Below are positions 39,439-48,689 of a stretch of DNA of 64,000 nucleotides, piece by piece. This DNA comes from Cryobacterium sp. PH29-G1 (lineage in GTDB: Bacteria; Actinomycetota; Actinomycetes; Actinomycetales; Microbacteriaceae): the NCBI RefSeq assembly GCF_030063365.1, contig NZ_JASISY010000018.1:1-64000 (forward strand), written 5' to 3'. The notes under the pieces are model-generated. The model was not told where the DNA came from and did no database searches. It saw nothing but the letters and a program-made list of their open reading frames with translations. The position numbers were made by a program, and so were the translations under genes. Position 1 is the stretch's first letter; each line of letters starts with the position of its first letter.

Positions 39439-40668
39439 ATGCTGGAACCCGTTGCCCTGAGCACGCTCACGACCTTCGGCGTCGGTGGACCACCCGCAGC
39501 GCGGGTGGCGCCGGTGACCGAACAGGATCTCATTGACGAGACCCTCGTCGTCTGGGGCATGGACGAAAACTGGCTGCTGCTGGGCGGCGGCTCCAACACC
39601 GTCGTCGCCGACGAGGGCTTCGACGGCATCGTCATTCAGGTGGTGACCCGCGGCATCGAGGTGCTCGCTGGCGGCGCTGAACCGGGCAGCGAAGCGGATG
39701 CCGCTGACGGGGTCATTGACGGGGCTGCAGGCGGAGACGGCGACGATGTCGAACCGGTCGCAGCACCCCTCGCCGACCGGATCCGCTTGCGCGTGCAGGC
39801 CGGTGAGCCGTGGGATGACCTGGTCGCGTACACGGTCGAGCGTGGCTGGTCCGGAATTGAGGCGTTGTCCGGCATCCCGGGATCGTGCGGCGCTGCGCCC
39901 GTGCAGAACATTGGTGCCTACGGCCAGGAACTCTCCGACAGCCTCATTGCGATCGATTTTCTCTCCTACGAAACCGGTGAGGTGGATCGTCTCGAGCGCT
40001 CCGAACTCGGCCTCGGCTACCGCACCTCGGTGCTCAAGCAGGGGCTGCGCGGCGTAGTGCTGGCGCTGGAACTGGAGCTGCACGATACCGCGGCAGAGGC
40101 ATCCGTTTTGGGAAGCACTCTGGGGCAGCCCCTGAAGTATGCCCAACTCGCGGGAGCACTCGGAGTGCAGGTGAGCGACCGGGTGCCACTGCAGATTGTG
40201 CGTGCCACAGTTCTCGGCCTGCGCGCCAGCAAGGGCATGGTGCTCGACCCGAATGACCCCGACACGTTCAGCGCCGGATCGTTTTTCACCAACCCGATCG
40301 TGACCGAGGGATTTGCGCGCACTCTGCCCACAAACGCGCCGCGCTGGCCACTCGACGCCGAGCCCGCCGACCGAGTTATTCCACTTGAGGAATATATGGG
40401 TGTTGGGCCGATTCCCGGCGAGGAACCCGTGCGTCTGGTCAAACTCAGCGCCGCCTGGCTGATCGAGCAGTCCGGTGTCCACCGGGGGTTTCGTCTCCCG
40501 GGTTCGAAAGCCGCAGTGTCGAGCAAACACACCCTCGCCCTAACGAATACCGGCGGCGCTACCGCCGAGGAGGTGGCCGAACTGGCCCGGTATGTGCTCG
40601 GCCGGGTGCAAGCCGAGTTCGGCGTGAACCTGCAGGCTGAGCCGGTACTGGTCGGGCTGACCCTGTAG
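39439..40668 (+). CDS. murB: UDP-N-acetylenolpyruvoylglucosamine reductase
   Basis: 409 residues. It reduces the enolpyruvyl group in peptidoglycan precursor synthesis using FAD and NADPH. Visible: LLGGGSNTVVADEGFDG, GIEALSGIPGSCGAAPVQNIGAYGQE, and the catalytic Ser region FSAGSFFTNPI. An acidic, Ala/Gly-rich insert of about 35 residues (around 75-110) splits the FAD domain, which is longer than usual. Ten nt follow the MaoC stop, so it is likely co-transcribed. Confidence 0.93.
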   Translation: MLEPVALSTLTTFGVGGPPAARVAPVTEQDLIDETLVVWGMDENWLLLGGGSNTVVADEGFDGIVIQVVTRGIEVLAGGAEPGSEADAADGVIDGAAGGDGDDVEPVAAPLADRIRLRVQAGEPWDDLVAYTVERGWSGIEALSGIPGSCGAAPVQNIGAYGQELSDSLIAIDFLSYETGEVDRLERSELGLGYRTSVLKQGLRGVVLALELELHDTAAEASVLGSTLGQPLKYAQLAGALGVQVSDRVPLQIVRATVLGLRASKGMVLDPNDPDTFSAGSFFTNPIVTEGFARTLPTNAPRWPLDAEPADRVIPLEEYMGVGPIPGEEPVRLVKLSAAWLIEQSGVHRGFRLPGSKAAVSSKHTLALTNTGGATAEEVAELARYVLGRVQAEFGVNLQAEPVLVGLTL

Positions 40669-40691
40669 CCGATCAGGATGCTCCCGACCGG

Positions 40692-41033
40692 TCAGTCGGC
40701 GCGACGGGCAGCGGCGGCGATGCCGGCCACGACGAGGCCCAGCCCGACGACGATCACGCCGCCGAGCAGCCAGAGGGTGGGGTCGGGCGGCACCGGTAGC
40801 AGCGTGACGATCACCATATAGGCGGCAAAGGCCAGGAGCAGGATGCCCCAGAGGATCGTTCCAAGCCGCGGACGCAGCCGGCGCACGGCGGTGGTGGCGG
40901 GTGTACTGCCGTCAGCCAGCGGATTCGCGGCAAAATTCTCGGTGGGGGAATCAGCGCCGGAAGAGTTCGCGCCAAAATAATTCGCTCCGGAATCAGCGGC
41001 GTCGGAGTCGGCAGGAAAAAGCGGATTGGTCAT
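40692..41033 (-). CDS. Two-helix membrane protein (113 aa)
   Basis: The N-terminal 50 residues are polar and Asn/Ser/Ala-rich (NYFGANSSGADSPTENFAAN). Two membrane helices follow (ILWGILLLAFAAYMVIVTLL and WLLGGVIVVGLGLVVAGIAA). It is 9 nt downstream of the PspC-domain gene on the same strand and probably part of the envelope-stress cassette. Confidence 0.7.
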   Translation of the reverse strand: MTNPLFPADSDAADSGANYFGANSSGADSPTENFAANPLADGSTPATTAVRRLRPRLGTILWGILLLAFAAYMVIVTLLPVPPDPTLWLLGGVIVVGLGLVVAGIAAAARRAD

Positions 41034-41042
41034 TGGGGGGTC

Positions 41043-42596
41043 CTAGTCGGTGGAGGAAGCGAGCACGACGACGCCGGCGAAGGTCCAGATCCGCAAAAGC
41101 GGTCCGGCACTGCGACTGCTCGCGTTGAAGGTGCGTTGATCGGAGGCGAACAGACCGGTGTGCTCGCTGTTTTCGGTGGCAACGGCGCGACCGGAATACT
41201 CCACGCCGCCGACCAGGGCGTGCGTTTCGACGCGCACGGGGGCATCCGCTGGCAGGATCAATCGAGTCTCGCCGGCCCCGAGCCAGACGTCGATGACGCG
41301 GTCGTTCTGCAGCCCGGGGTTATCGAAGTCGCTCAGGTCGAGCGTGGTCTGCCCGGCGACCATGGCGTAGCTTGTGGCCGGGTTCACCATTTCGGAGTTC
41401 GCGCTGAGCGCCCACACGTTGGATCCGACCGCGGTGAATTGGGTGCCCTGCGGAAAAACGCCCAGGACCACGAGTGTGATGGCTGCGGCAAAGGCGAACC
41501 CGCCCATGGCGCCGTCGGTGCGCCCGCGGATACCGGCGATCACGATGCCCAGAGCCAGCACCCCGAGCGCGACGGCGACACCGAGAATCACCGCGCCCTG
41601 CGACCAGGAGCCGTTTGAGTAGACCCCGGCAGCAACGGCGCCGGTGACCCAGGCCAGGCCGAGAACGATGGCGCTGTAGCCGGCACCGGGACGCCGGGCC
41701 CGGATCCGGGCGCGGCGGTCGGCCTGGCGCGCCCGGTTCTGTTCCTGCCAGGCCCGATTCTGCTCCACGCGGAGGTTCCTGGCCGATTCGCTGGAGTAGG
41801 GCGCCGTGGGCGGATGGGTTGTGGCGGCGAACTGTGCGCCGAACTGTTCGCCCGACGCTGCACCGCGCGGTTCGTCGACGGGTGCGCCGACCTGTGCGGC
41901 ATCGGTCGCGCCGGCCATCGAACTGCCGGTCGGCGATGTGCCGCTCGCAGAACGCGATGCGGACGGCGTCGATGACGACGCCGGGGAGCTCGTTGGGGCA
42001 CCGGTAAACGGCCGGGGGTCGTAGACGCTGCCCGGGCCGAATGGGCCGGTCGGGCCGGCACCGGCACCGGATCCTGGGCCAGCGGGGGGTGTCGGGCGAT
42101 GATTCTGTGCGCGGCGCACCAGGAATACGACCAGCCAGATGACACCGGCGGTAATGGCCAGACCCCAGCCGAGCGAGAAGATGCCGCCAAGCCAGCCAGA
42201 GAATGCCCACAATCCGCTCGGACCGTCCCACCAGAATCCGCTGAAGAGCGGCACGGCGGTGAACAGGAGCACCGCGCCGATGGCGACCATAGCGGGCTCG
42301 AACCGCCCGCGGATTGCCTCTTCAGCGTAGATGCGGCCAGCGCCGCGCGGCATGAGGGCCCAGCCGACGGCGTAGGCGAAGACGGCGGGGCCGCCGAGGA
42401 TCGCGATCACGACAACGATGCCCCGCACAATGAGGGGGTCGAGCCCGATGCGGGCGGCGATGCCACCGCAGACTCCCGCGATCCAGCGGTCACCGTCACG
42501 ATTCAGGCCGCTGCCGCGAATCCAGTCGAAGAACCGGGTGATCTGGTCGGGACGCTGTGGTTGGTGCGGAGCTTCTGCCCTCGGTGTATCGGTCAT
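41043..42596 (-). CDS. PspC-domain membrane protein with LiaF-like C-terminus
   Basis: 517 residues from ATG 42596. The N-terminal PspC domain reads DRWIAGVCGGIAARIGLDPL...AYAVGWALMPR. Two more helices and a low-complexity Ser/Pro/Gly/Ala linker lead to an Arg-rich segment (EQNRARQADRRARIRARRPG), another four helices, and a beta-rich C-terminal domain (VIDVWLGAGETRLILPADAP) like that of LiaF/DUF2154 proteins. Such proteins hold envelope-stress kinases inactive. It is divergent from a PspC-containing kinase, so the two likely act in one circuit. Confidence 0.8.
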   Translation of the reverse strand: MTDTPRAEAPHQPQRPDQITRFFDWIRGSGLNRDGDRWIAGVCGGIAARIGLDPLIVRGIVVVIAILGGPAVFAYAVGWALMPRGAGRIYAEEAIRGRFEPAMVAIGAVLLFTAVPLFSGFWWDGPSGLWAFSGWLGGIFSLGWGLAITAGVIWLVVFLVRRAQNHRPTPPAGPGSGAGAGPTGPFGPGSVYDPRPFTGAPTSSPASSSTPSASRSASGTSPTGSSMAGATDAAQVGAPVDEPRGAASGEQFGAQFAATTHPPTAPYSSESARNLRVEQNRAWQEQNRARQADRRARIRARRPGAGYSAIVLGLAWVTGAVAAGVYSNGSWSQGAVILGVAVALGVLALGIVIAGIRGRTDGAMGGFAFAAAITLVVLGVFPQGTQFTAVGSNVWALSANSEMVNPATSYAMVAGQTTLDLSDFDNPGLQNDRVIDVWLGAGETRLILPADAPVRVETHALVGGVEYSGRAVATENSEHTGLFASDQRTFNASSRSAGPLLRIWTFAGVVVLASSTD

Positions 42597-42708
42597 GATC
42601 CGAGTCTGACAGGGCGCCGAAACCGCTGCCATGGGGGATGACCCTGATTGAACCCTGATTGCTGGCGGTGAAACCGCAGATCTCGGTGGGGCGTGCTTGG
42701 ATGAACAC

Positions 42709-44064
42709 GTGAGAACCGAACGGATGGCCCGTCCCCGGCTCCGCCTCGTTGGCGGAGTGTGTGCGGGTTTCGCCGAGCACACCGGCATTCCCCTCCCCGC
42801 GGTGCGGTTGGTCACCGTGTTGCTGAGCCTGTGCGGCGGGTTCGGCGTCTTGCTCTATATCTGGTTGTGGGCGACCGTACCGAGTGCTGAGCGCCAGGTG
42901 GTGGCCGACCCGTTGCCCAAGTTGAGCCTCGCGAGGTCTGGCGTCGCCTCATTCCTGGCGGCGCCGGGCACGACTGGGCCGACTTCTCCCGCCGCCCCCA
43001 CTTCACGAGCGGATGCTGCCTCGGCCCGAGCCGCGCCGGTCACCGAAATTTTGCTCGGTCTGGCACTGTTGGCTGCCGGGAGTGCCCTCGTAGCGAGCCG
43101 CCTCGGCGCCGATATTCCGCTCGCGGTGGTCGTTCCCGCCATCGTGGTTCTGGCTGGAACCGCGCTGGCCTGGCACCAGTTCGCCGACATTCGCAGTGGC
43201 GCGGCCCAGCAATCCTCAGCGCTGGTCGCGCGCATCCTGGCGGCGCTCCTGCTCGTTGCCGTGGGGATTCTGCTTTTTTTCGTGACCGGCACCAACCCGA
43301 ACGCGTGGACGGTCATCCTCGCGGCAGCATCCGTTCTGCTCGGCGTCGCCGTGGTGACGGCGCCGTGGCTGCTGCGATTGTGGAGCGACCTCGCCGATGA
43401 ACGGACCGCGCGAGCCCGTGAAGCCGAGCGAGCCGACATCGCCGCGCACCTGCACGACTCGGTGCTGCAGACCCTCGCCCTTATCCAGCAGAAAGCCGGA
43501 CCGCACAGCGACGCCGCGCGGCTGGCCCGGGCGCAGGAGCGTGAATTGCGGGAATGGCTGTTCACCGGAACGCGGGGCGGTAGCGGCGAACCGGCAACCG
43601 ACCTGGGCGCCGCGCTGCGCCGCATTGCCGGCGAAATCGAAGAAGACTTTGCGGTGCATTTCGAGGTGGTGACGGTGGGCGCCGGGGTGGGCTCCGGGGT
43701 GAACCCGAACGACGCGGAGGCCCCGGAAGCTCTCGTCGCCGCCGCCCGGGAAGCCATGCTCAATGCGGCCCGGCACGCGGGGGGAGCGGTGTCGGTCTAT
43801 CTGGAGACCGGTGCACGCGGCGTCGAACTGAGCATCACCGACCGTGGCCCTGGTTTTCTGCTCGACCAGATTCCCGCAGACCGGCTGGGCGTGCGCGAAT
43901 CCATCCTCGGGCGGATGCGTCGGGCCGGCGGAAACGCCGCGGTGCGTCCCGGTCCGGGCGGTACCGGCACGGAGATTCTGTTAACCGTGCCAGCAGCAGC
44001 GACCGTGCCATCGCCCGGCACCACATCGACCGATCAGCACCATTCCGAAACGAGCGTGCAATGA
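42709..44064 (+). CDS. Sensor histidine kinase with N-terminal PspC domain
   Basis: 451 residues from GTG 42709 (ATG 42724 possible). PspC domain at 8-60 (RLVGGVCAGFAEHTGIPL...LLYIWLWATVP), four further helices, then a NarL/LiaS-type kinase: His in DIAAHLHDSVLQTLALIQ, N-box EAMLNAARHA and GvEL.ITDRGPGF. The stop overlaps the response-regulator start. The layout matches actinobacterial MacS/LiaS-like envelope sensors. Confidence 0.88.
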   Translation: MRTERMARPRLRLVGGVCAGFAEHTGIPLPAVRLVTVLLSLCGGFGVLLYIWLWATVPSAERQVVADPLPKLSLARSGVASFLAAPGTTGPTSPAAPTSRADAASARAAPVTEILLGLALLAAGSALVASRLGADIPLAVVVPAIVVLAGTALAWHQFADIRSGAAQQSSALVARILAALLLVAVGILLFFVTGTNPNAWTVILAAASVLLGVAVVTAPWLLRLWSDLADERTARAREAERADIAAHLHDSVLQTLALIQQKAGPHSDAARLARAQERELREWLFTGTRGGSGEPATDLGAALRRIAGEIEEDFAVHFEVVTVGAGVGSGVNPNDAEAPEALVAAAREAMLNAARHAGGAVSVYLETGARGVELSITDRGPGFLLDQIPADRLGVRESILGRMRRAGGNAAVRPGPGGTGTEILLTVPAAATVPSPGTTSTDQHHSETSVQ

Positions 44065-44786
44065 CCACTCCCGACCTCAGCGATAACGGCGAGCGCGCTC
44101 AGTCACCTGCCGCACCGCCCGCATCCGCAGGGTTTGCGGCGCTGAGCGTGCTCATCGTCGACGACCATTCCATCTTTCGCTCGGGGCTGCGTGCCGAACT
44201 CGACGACGACATCAATGTGCTCGGCGAGGCGGCGACGGTCGATGCGGCGATCCTGCAGGTGATCGCCCTGCAGCCGCGCGTCGTGCTGCTCGACGTGCAC
44301 CTGCCCGGTGGGCGCGGCGGCGGTGGCGCCGAGGTCATTCGCGAAGCCGCGCCCCTCGCTGCGCGCACCCTGTTTCTGGCGCTGAGTGTCTCCGATGCTG
44401 CTGACGATGTGGTGAACGTCATTCGGGCCGGTGCCCGCGGGTACATCACCAAGAGCGCCTCCGGGGCCGAGGTATCCGACGCGGCTCGCCGCGTCGCCGA
44501 GGGCGACGCGGTATTCTCGCCACGGCTGGCCGGGTTTGTGCTCGATGCCTTCGGCGCCGTCGCCGGCGAGACGGCAGAGACGACCGAGGAACTCGATCGG
44601 CTCTCCGCCCGCGAAACCGAGGTCATGCGCCTGATCGCGCGCGGCTACAGCTACAAAGAGGTATCCAGCACCCTGTTCATCGCGGTCAAAACCGTGGAAA
44701 CGCATGTCTCCTCAGTGCTGCGAAAGCTGCAGCTGTCGAGTCGTCACGAATTGACCGCCTGGGCGTTGGAACGCAAACTCCTCTAG
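44061..44786 (+). CDS. NarL/LuxR-family response regulator
   Basis: 241 residues. Receiver domain with VLIVDDHSIFRSGL and phospho-acceptor Asp in VVLLDVHLPGG; C-terminal HTH LSARETEVMRLIARGYSYKEV...VKTVETHVSSVLRKL. Co-translated with the kinase. Likely controls the divergent PspC gene and perhaps the ABC exporter that follows. Confidence 0.93.
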   Translation: MTTPDLSDNGERAQSPAAPPASAGFAALSVLIVDDHSIFRSGLRAELDDDINVLGEAATVDAAILQVIALQPRVVLLDVHLPGGRGGGGAEVIREAAPLAARTLFLALSVSDAADDVVNVIRAGARGYITKSASGAEVSDAARRVAEGDAVFSPRLAGFVLDAFGAVAGETAETTEELDRLSARETEVMRLIARGYSYKEVSSTLFIAVKTVETHVSSVLRKLQLSSRHELTAWALERKLL

Positions 44787-44804
44787 CCGGGCGTCAGCAC
44801 AGTC

Positions 44805-45659
44805 TCAGGCGTCGCGGCGAATCCACCGAAACGTCATCAGGCTGAGCAGAAGCCCGACCACGAGCCAGATACCTAGTGCGGCGGCGACCCAGGGGAGATC
44901 CCACACGCCGTTCTGCTCGGCGACAGCGAAAGAATCGGGTAGAAAAACGCTGCGCATGCCCTGCGCCATCCACTTCAACGGAAATACACTGGCGAAATTC
45001 TGCATCCAGGTGGGGAGCATGCCAAATTGCAGGTAGACGCCCGAGATGAACTGCAGCACGAGCACGATGGGAATCACCACGGCGGTGGCACTCTTGCCCG
45101 ATCGCGGGACAGCCGAGAGTGCGATGCCCACAAACGCTGAGGTGATGACGCCGAGCAGAAACACCCAGGCGAACACCACCCACCGCTCGCCAAACGCGGG
45201 CAGGTCGATACCGAGCGCGAATCGAGCGACGAGCAGCAGCAGCACGGCCTGCAGAACGGCGGTCACAAAGACCTGGCCGATCTTGCCGATGAAGTAGCCG
45301 ATCGGCGACAGCGGAGTTCCTCCGAGCCGTTTGAGTGTTCCGTCGCTCTTTTCTCCGGCGATATCCATCGCCAGGTTTTGCACCCCCGACAGCAACATGC
45401 CGGCCGCGAGCATTCCGGGCAGGTAGTACGCGCCGACGCTCACACCTCCCGTTCCATCGGGATTGGTACCCAGGTTGCCGCCCGCGCTGAAAGCCGCCGT
45501 GAAGATGCCGAGCATGAGAAAGGGAAAAAGAAACGTGAAAAACACGGTGTCCGGGGAACGAAAGTACATTCGGGTTTCGTAGCCGATGCGAGACAGGCCG
45601 AGCGCGAGCGTGCTCGGTGACTTCGCGGCCGGCCGAATGCCCGGGATCGTTGCACTCAT
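44805..45659 (-). CDS. ABC-2 type exporter permease
   Basis: 284 residues with six helices in the ABC-2/DrrB layout (YFRSPDTVFFTFLFPFLMLGIF near the N-terminus; LKRLGGTPLSPIGYFIGKI in the conserved loop). Its start overlaps the ATPase stop by 4 nt. Probably exports a drug, peptide or lipid. Confidence 0.88.
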   Translation of the reverse strand: MSATIPGIRPAAKSPSTLALGLSRIGYETRMYFRSPDTVFFTFLFPFLMLGIFTAAFSAGGNLGTNPDGTGGVSVGAYYLPGMLAAGMLLSGVQNLAMDIAGEKSDGTLKRLGGTPLSPIGYFIGKIGQVFVTAVLQAVLLLLVARFALGIDLPAFGERWVVFAWVFLLGVITSAFVGIALSAVPRSGKSATAVVIPIVLVLQFISGVYLQFGMLPTWMQNFASVFPLKWMAQGMRSVFLPDSFAVAEQNGVWDLPWVAAALGIWLVVGLLLSLMTFRWIRRDA

Positions 45660-46597
45660 GCTGTCAGGTCCTGATCGGCGAGGATGGAGGAGACATGGCG
45701 GCCCGTGCGAGTGGATGCCGCAGCCTCGCCCGGTACCGCCGCCTCAGCGCCGCGCACCAGCGACAGGTACACGTCTTCGAGGCTTGGCCGGATCACTTCG
45801 AGGTCTGCAGGTTCGGCACCGTTCAAACCCGCGACGAGTTCGGCGACGAGCTGCCCGGGATTGCTGGTGCGTTCTTGGCGAAGCGTGCCGTTGCAATCTC
45901 TCCAGCGCACGAACGGTACTCGCGCGGTGGCGCCGCCGAGCTCATCGATGGCGCCGATATCGATGAGCTTCCCGCCGGCAATGATCCCGGCGCGGTCGCC
46001 GAGCTGCGCCGCCTCGTCGAGGTAGTGGGTGGTCAGGAGGATAGTCGTGCCGTCAGCCTTGAGCCCGCGGATGAGATCCCAAAACTGATGCCGGGCCTCC
46101 GGATCGAAACCGGTGGTCGGTTCGTCGAGAAACAACAGCTCGGGGCGTCCGATGATACCGAGCGCAACATCCACTCGTCGGCGCTGCCCGCCCGAGAGCT
46201 TGCTGATGCGGGTCGTGGCCTTCTCCCGCAGGCCGGCTGCGTCGATGACCTCGTCAACGTCGCGAGGATTGGGATAAAACCCGGCGAAGTGGCGCAACTG
46301 CTCGGTAACGGTCACGTTGCCGCTCTCGCCACTGGTCTGTAACACGATGCCGAGGCGGGCTTTCCAATCGAGGCCGCCGCGGTGCGGATCGACCCCGAGC
46401 ACGCTCACCTCGCCGCCGGTGCGAGCGCGGTAGCCCTCGAGAATCTCAATCGTGGTGCTCTTGCCGGCGCCATTGGGACCGAGCAGGGCAAAGGTCTCGC
46501 CGGCGGCAATGGAGAAACTGACGCCACGCACGGCCTCGACGCTGCCATAGGTCTTCTGCAGGTCGCGCACCTGCACGATGGGGAGAGTGGATGTCAT
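45656..46597 (-). CDS. ABC exporter ATPase, DrrA-like
   Basis: 313 residues from ATG 46597 (GGAG just upstream). Walker A GPNGAGKST, signature LSGGQRRRVDVALG, Walker B LLFLDEPTTGFDPEA. The C-terminal 90 residues form the DrrA-type extension. Partner of the following permease; located next to the LiaSR-like system, as for bacitracin or envelope-stress exporters. Confidence 0.9.
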   Translation of the reverse strand: MTSTLPIVQVRDLQKTYGSVEAVRGVSFSIAAGETFALLGPNGAGKSTTIEILEGYRARTGGEVSVLGVDPHRGGLDWKARLGIVLQTSGESGNVTVTEQLRHFAGFYPNPRDVDEVIDAAGLREKATTRISKLSGGQRRRVDVALGIIGRPELLFLDEPTTGFDPEARHQFWDLIRGLKADGTTILLTTHYLDEAAQLGDRAGIIAGGKLIDIGAIDELGGATARVPFVRWRDCNGTLRQERTSNPGQLVAELVAGLNGAEPADLEVIRPSLEDVYLSLVRGAEAAVPGEAAASTRTGRHVSSILADQDLTA

Positions 46598-46675
46598 GGC
46601 TCCAGACTCCCACTCCTGCGCGCACCGCACCACCGCCATGCCCGGATCCTCGATTTCGCGGCGCGCGGGAGCTGC

Positions 46676-46712
46676 GCCAGTACGCGGGAGGCGCAACTCC
46701 CGCGTACTGGCG
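46676..46712. repeat. 15-bp perfect inverted repeat between aminotransferase and ABC genes
   Basis: CGCCAGTACGCGGGA (46676-46690) and TCCCGCGTACTGGCG (46698-46712) with a 7-nt spacer. No T-run follows on either strand. It lies about 80 nt before the ABC ATPase start on that strand, so it may be an operator or an RNA hairpin rather than a simple terminator. Confidence 0.85.
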
Positions 46713-46749
46713 GAAATCCCGCGCAGCACACCAAGCCGGTGGAAGGCCG

Positions 46750-47952
46750 CTAGGCGAACAGGCGCTGCAGGCGCTGAATGCCTTCGAGCAGGGCCTCGTC
46801 TCCGAGGGCATACGACAAGCGTAGGAACCCGCTGGGCCCGAACGCCTCACCGGGAACAGCTGCCACTTCGACCTGGTCGAGAATGAGGTCGGCCAGTTCG
46901 AGCGAGGTCGTGGGGGTGACCCCGCGCCACTCGCGGCCCAGCAGTCCAGTCACGTCGGGGTAGACGTAGAAGGCACCCTGTGGGGTGGGGGTCACGACGC
47001 CGGGAATCTTATTCAACTCGGCGACAATCAGCTTGCGGCGGCGGTCAAAGGCCACGCGCATGTCCTCGGCGGCGTCCTGCGGGCCGTTCAGCGCCGCTAT
47101 TCCGGCGCGCTGCGAGATATTCGACACGTTCGAGGAGAGGTGTGATTGCAGGTTTGCCGCCGCCTTGATGGCGTCGGCGGGGCCCACCATCCAGCCCAGT
47201 CGCCACCCGGTCATGGCGTAGGTCTTCGCCACGCCGTTGACCAAAATGGTGCGGTCAGCAAGTGCCGGTACAGCTTCGACGATCGAGACGGCCCGCACGC
47301 CGTCATAGGTCAGGTTCTGGTAGATCTCGTCGGAAATGACCCAGAGGCCGTTGTCCTCAGCCCATTGGCCGATGGCCCGGGTCTGCTCCGGCGAGTAGAC
47401 CGCGCCGGTGGGGTTGGAGGGTGAGACGAACAGCAGCACCTTGCTGCGCGGAGTGCGCGCTGCCTCCAACTGCTCGACAGTCACGAGGTAGTCCTGATCG
47501 CTTCCGGCGAAGACATCGACCTGCACGCCACCGGCCAGGCGAATGGCCTCGGGGTACGTGGTCCAGTACGGGGTCGGCACGATAACTTCGTCGCCGGGAT
47601 CGAGCAGAGTGGCGAATGCTTCGTACACCGCTTGCTTGCCACCATTGGTCACCACGACCTGGCTCGGCGCCACCTTCAGCCCGCTGTCGCGCAGGGTCTT
47701 GGCCGCGATGGCCTCGCGCAACTCGGGCAGTCCAGCCGCCGGGGTGTACCGGTAGTTCTTCGGGTCGCGCACGGCGGCCAACGCCGCCTCCACGATGTGC
47801 TCGGGCGTTTGAAAATCAGGTTCACCCGCCGCGAAGCTGATTACCGGTCGGCCGGCTGCCTGCAGCGCCTTGGCCTTGCCGTCAACCTTGAGGGTCGCCG
47901 ACTCTGCAATAGAGCCGATCCGAGTAGAGATTCGCTTGAGTTCGTGAGTCAC
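46750..47952 (-). CDS. Pyridoxal-phosphate aminotransferase (aspartate type)
   Basis: 400 residues, fold type I. PLP-lysine in [26 protein letters not shown] and FVSPSNP bind the cofactor; the Arg of GFLRLSYAL binds substrate carboxylate. The class-Ib aspartate/prephenate aminotransferases have this length and these motifs. It is placed next to the secE-nusG block, as in other Microbacteriaceae. Confidence 0.92.
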   Translation of the reverse strand: MTHELKRISTRIGSIAESATLKVDGKAKALQAAGRPVISFAAGEPDFQTPEHIVEAALAAVRDPKNYRYTPAAGLPELREAIAAKTLRDSGLKVAPSQVVVTNGGKQAVYEAFATLLDPGDEVIVPTPYWTTYPEAIRLAGGVQVDVFAGSDQDYLVTVEQLEAARTPRSKVLLFVSPSNPTGAVYSPEQTRAIGQWAEDNGLWVISDEIYQNLTYDGVRAVSIVEAVPALADRTILVNGVAKTYAMTGWRLGWMVGPADAIKAAANLQSHLSSNVSNISQRAGIAALNGPQDAAEDMRVAFDRRRKLIVAELNKIPGVVTPTPQGAFYVYPDVTGLLGREWRGVTPTTSLELADLILDQVEVAAVPGEAFGPSGFLRLSYALGDEALLEGIQRLQRLFA

Positions 47953-48204
47953 ACGTTGAGTTTAGCTACCCGACCCGCGCGGGGAAAGGAGGTGGGGCTA
48001 ACGGTGCGATTGCGGGGGAACTTATGCCAAGCTGGCAGGGAGGCACCGGGCTCGTTCGCCGGGCGGAACTGTCTCAGCTTTACAGTGGCCGGTGAGTGAC
48101 CTAGACTGGTTCAAGGTAGTTGAATTCTGCCATGCTTTTTTGCGCCTATTTCCAATCTTTTCTTTTGGTCGAAGGTGTTGGGAGTGTGGCGGGTTTGCTT
48201 CCAT

Positions 48205-48277
48205 AGGGTGGTGGCTCAATTGGTAGAGCAGCGGTCTCCAAAACCGCAGGTTGCAGGTTCGAGTCCTGTCCGCCCTG
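48205..48277 (+). tRNA. tRNA-Trp (CCA)
   Basis: A full cloverleaf of 73 nt: acceptor AGGGTGG/CCGCCCT, D-arm GCTC...GAGC, anticodon stem GCGGT/ACCGC with anticodon CCA in CTCCAAA, T-arm GCAGG-TTCGAGT-CCTGT, discriminator G. CA follows in the DNA. It lies directly before secE, a common actinobacterial order. Confidence 0.96.
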
Positions 48278-48317
48278 CACATCGGTAGAAGTCTGCCGAC
48301 CATGAGAGGTGTAACAG

Positions 48318-48590
48318 GTGGCCCGAAAAGTTGTCGACGAACCTAGTGAGGAAGTCGTCGCGAACGCACGGACGGCCCGCGAGTCCAATCGCGGTCCTTT
48401 CGCTCGGTTGTCCCTGTTTATCAAGCAGGTTTTTGCCGAGCTCCGCAAGGTCGTCACCCCGACTCGTAAAGAGCTGCTGAGCTACACCGGCGTCGTGCTC
48501 GTGTTCGTGATCATCATGATGGTCATCGTGTCGGCATTTGACTGGGTCTTCGGCCTCGCCGTTCTGTATGTGTTCGGAACGCCGGGCTAA
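48318..48590 (+). CDS. secE: Preprotein translocase subunit SecE
   Basis: 90 residues from GTG 48318. Soluble basic N-terminus, amphipathic helix FIKQVFAELRKVVTPTRKEL and a single C-terminal membrane helix (VVLVFVIIMMVIVSAFDWVF). Partner of SecY in the Sec channel. Confidence 0.94.
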   Translation: MARKVVDEPSEEVVANARTARESNRGPFARLSLFIKQVFAELRKVVTPTRKELLSYTGVVLVFVIIMMVIVSAFDWVFGLAVLYVFGTPG

Positions 48591-48689
48591 CGAGCAACAC
48601 CGGCATCCGCTTTGGCGAAACGCCTGCATCACCGGCACGGAAACGTGCCCACAACTTGCACCGGTACAAAAATTAGGGATTGAGATTTA

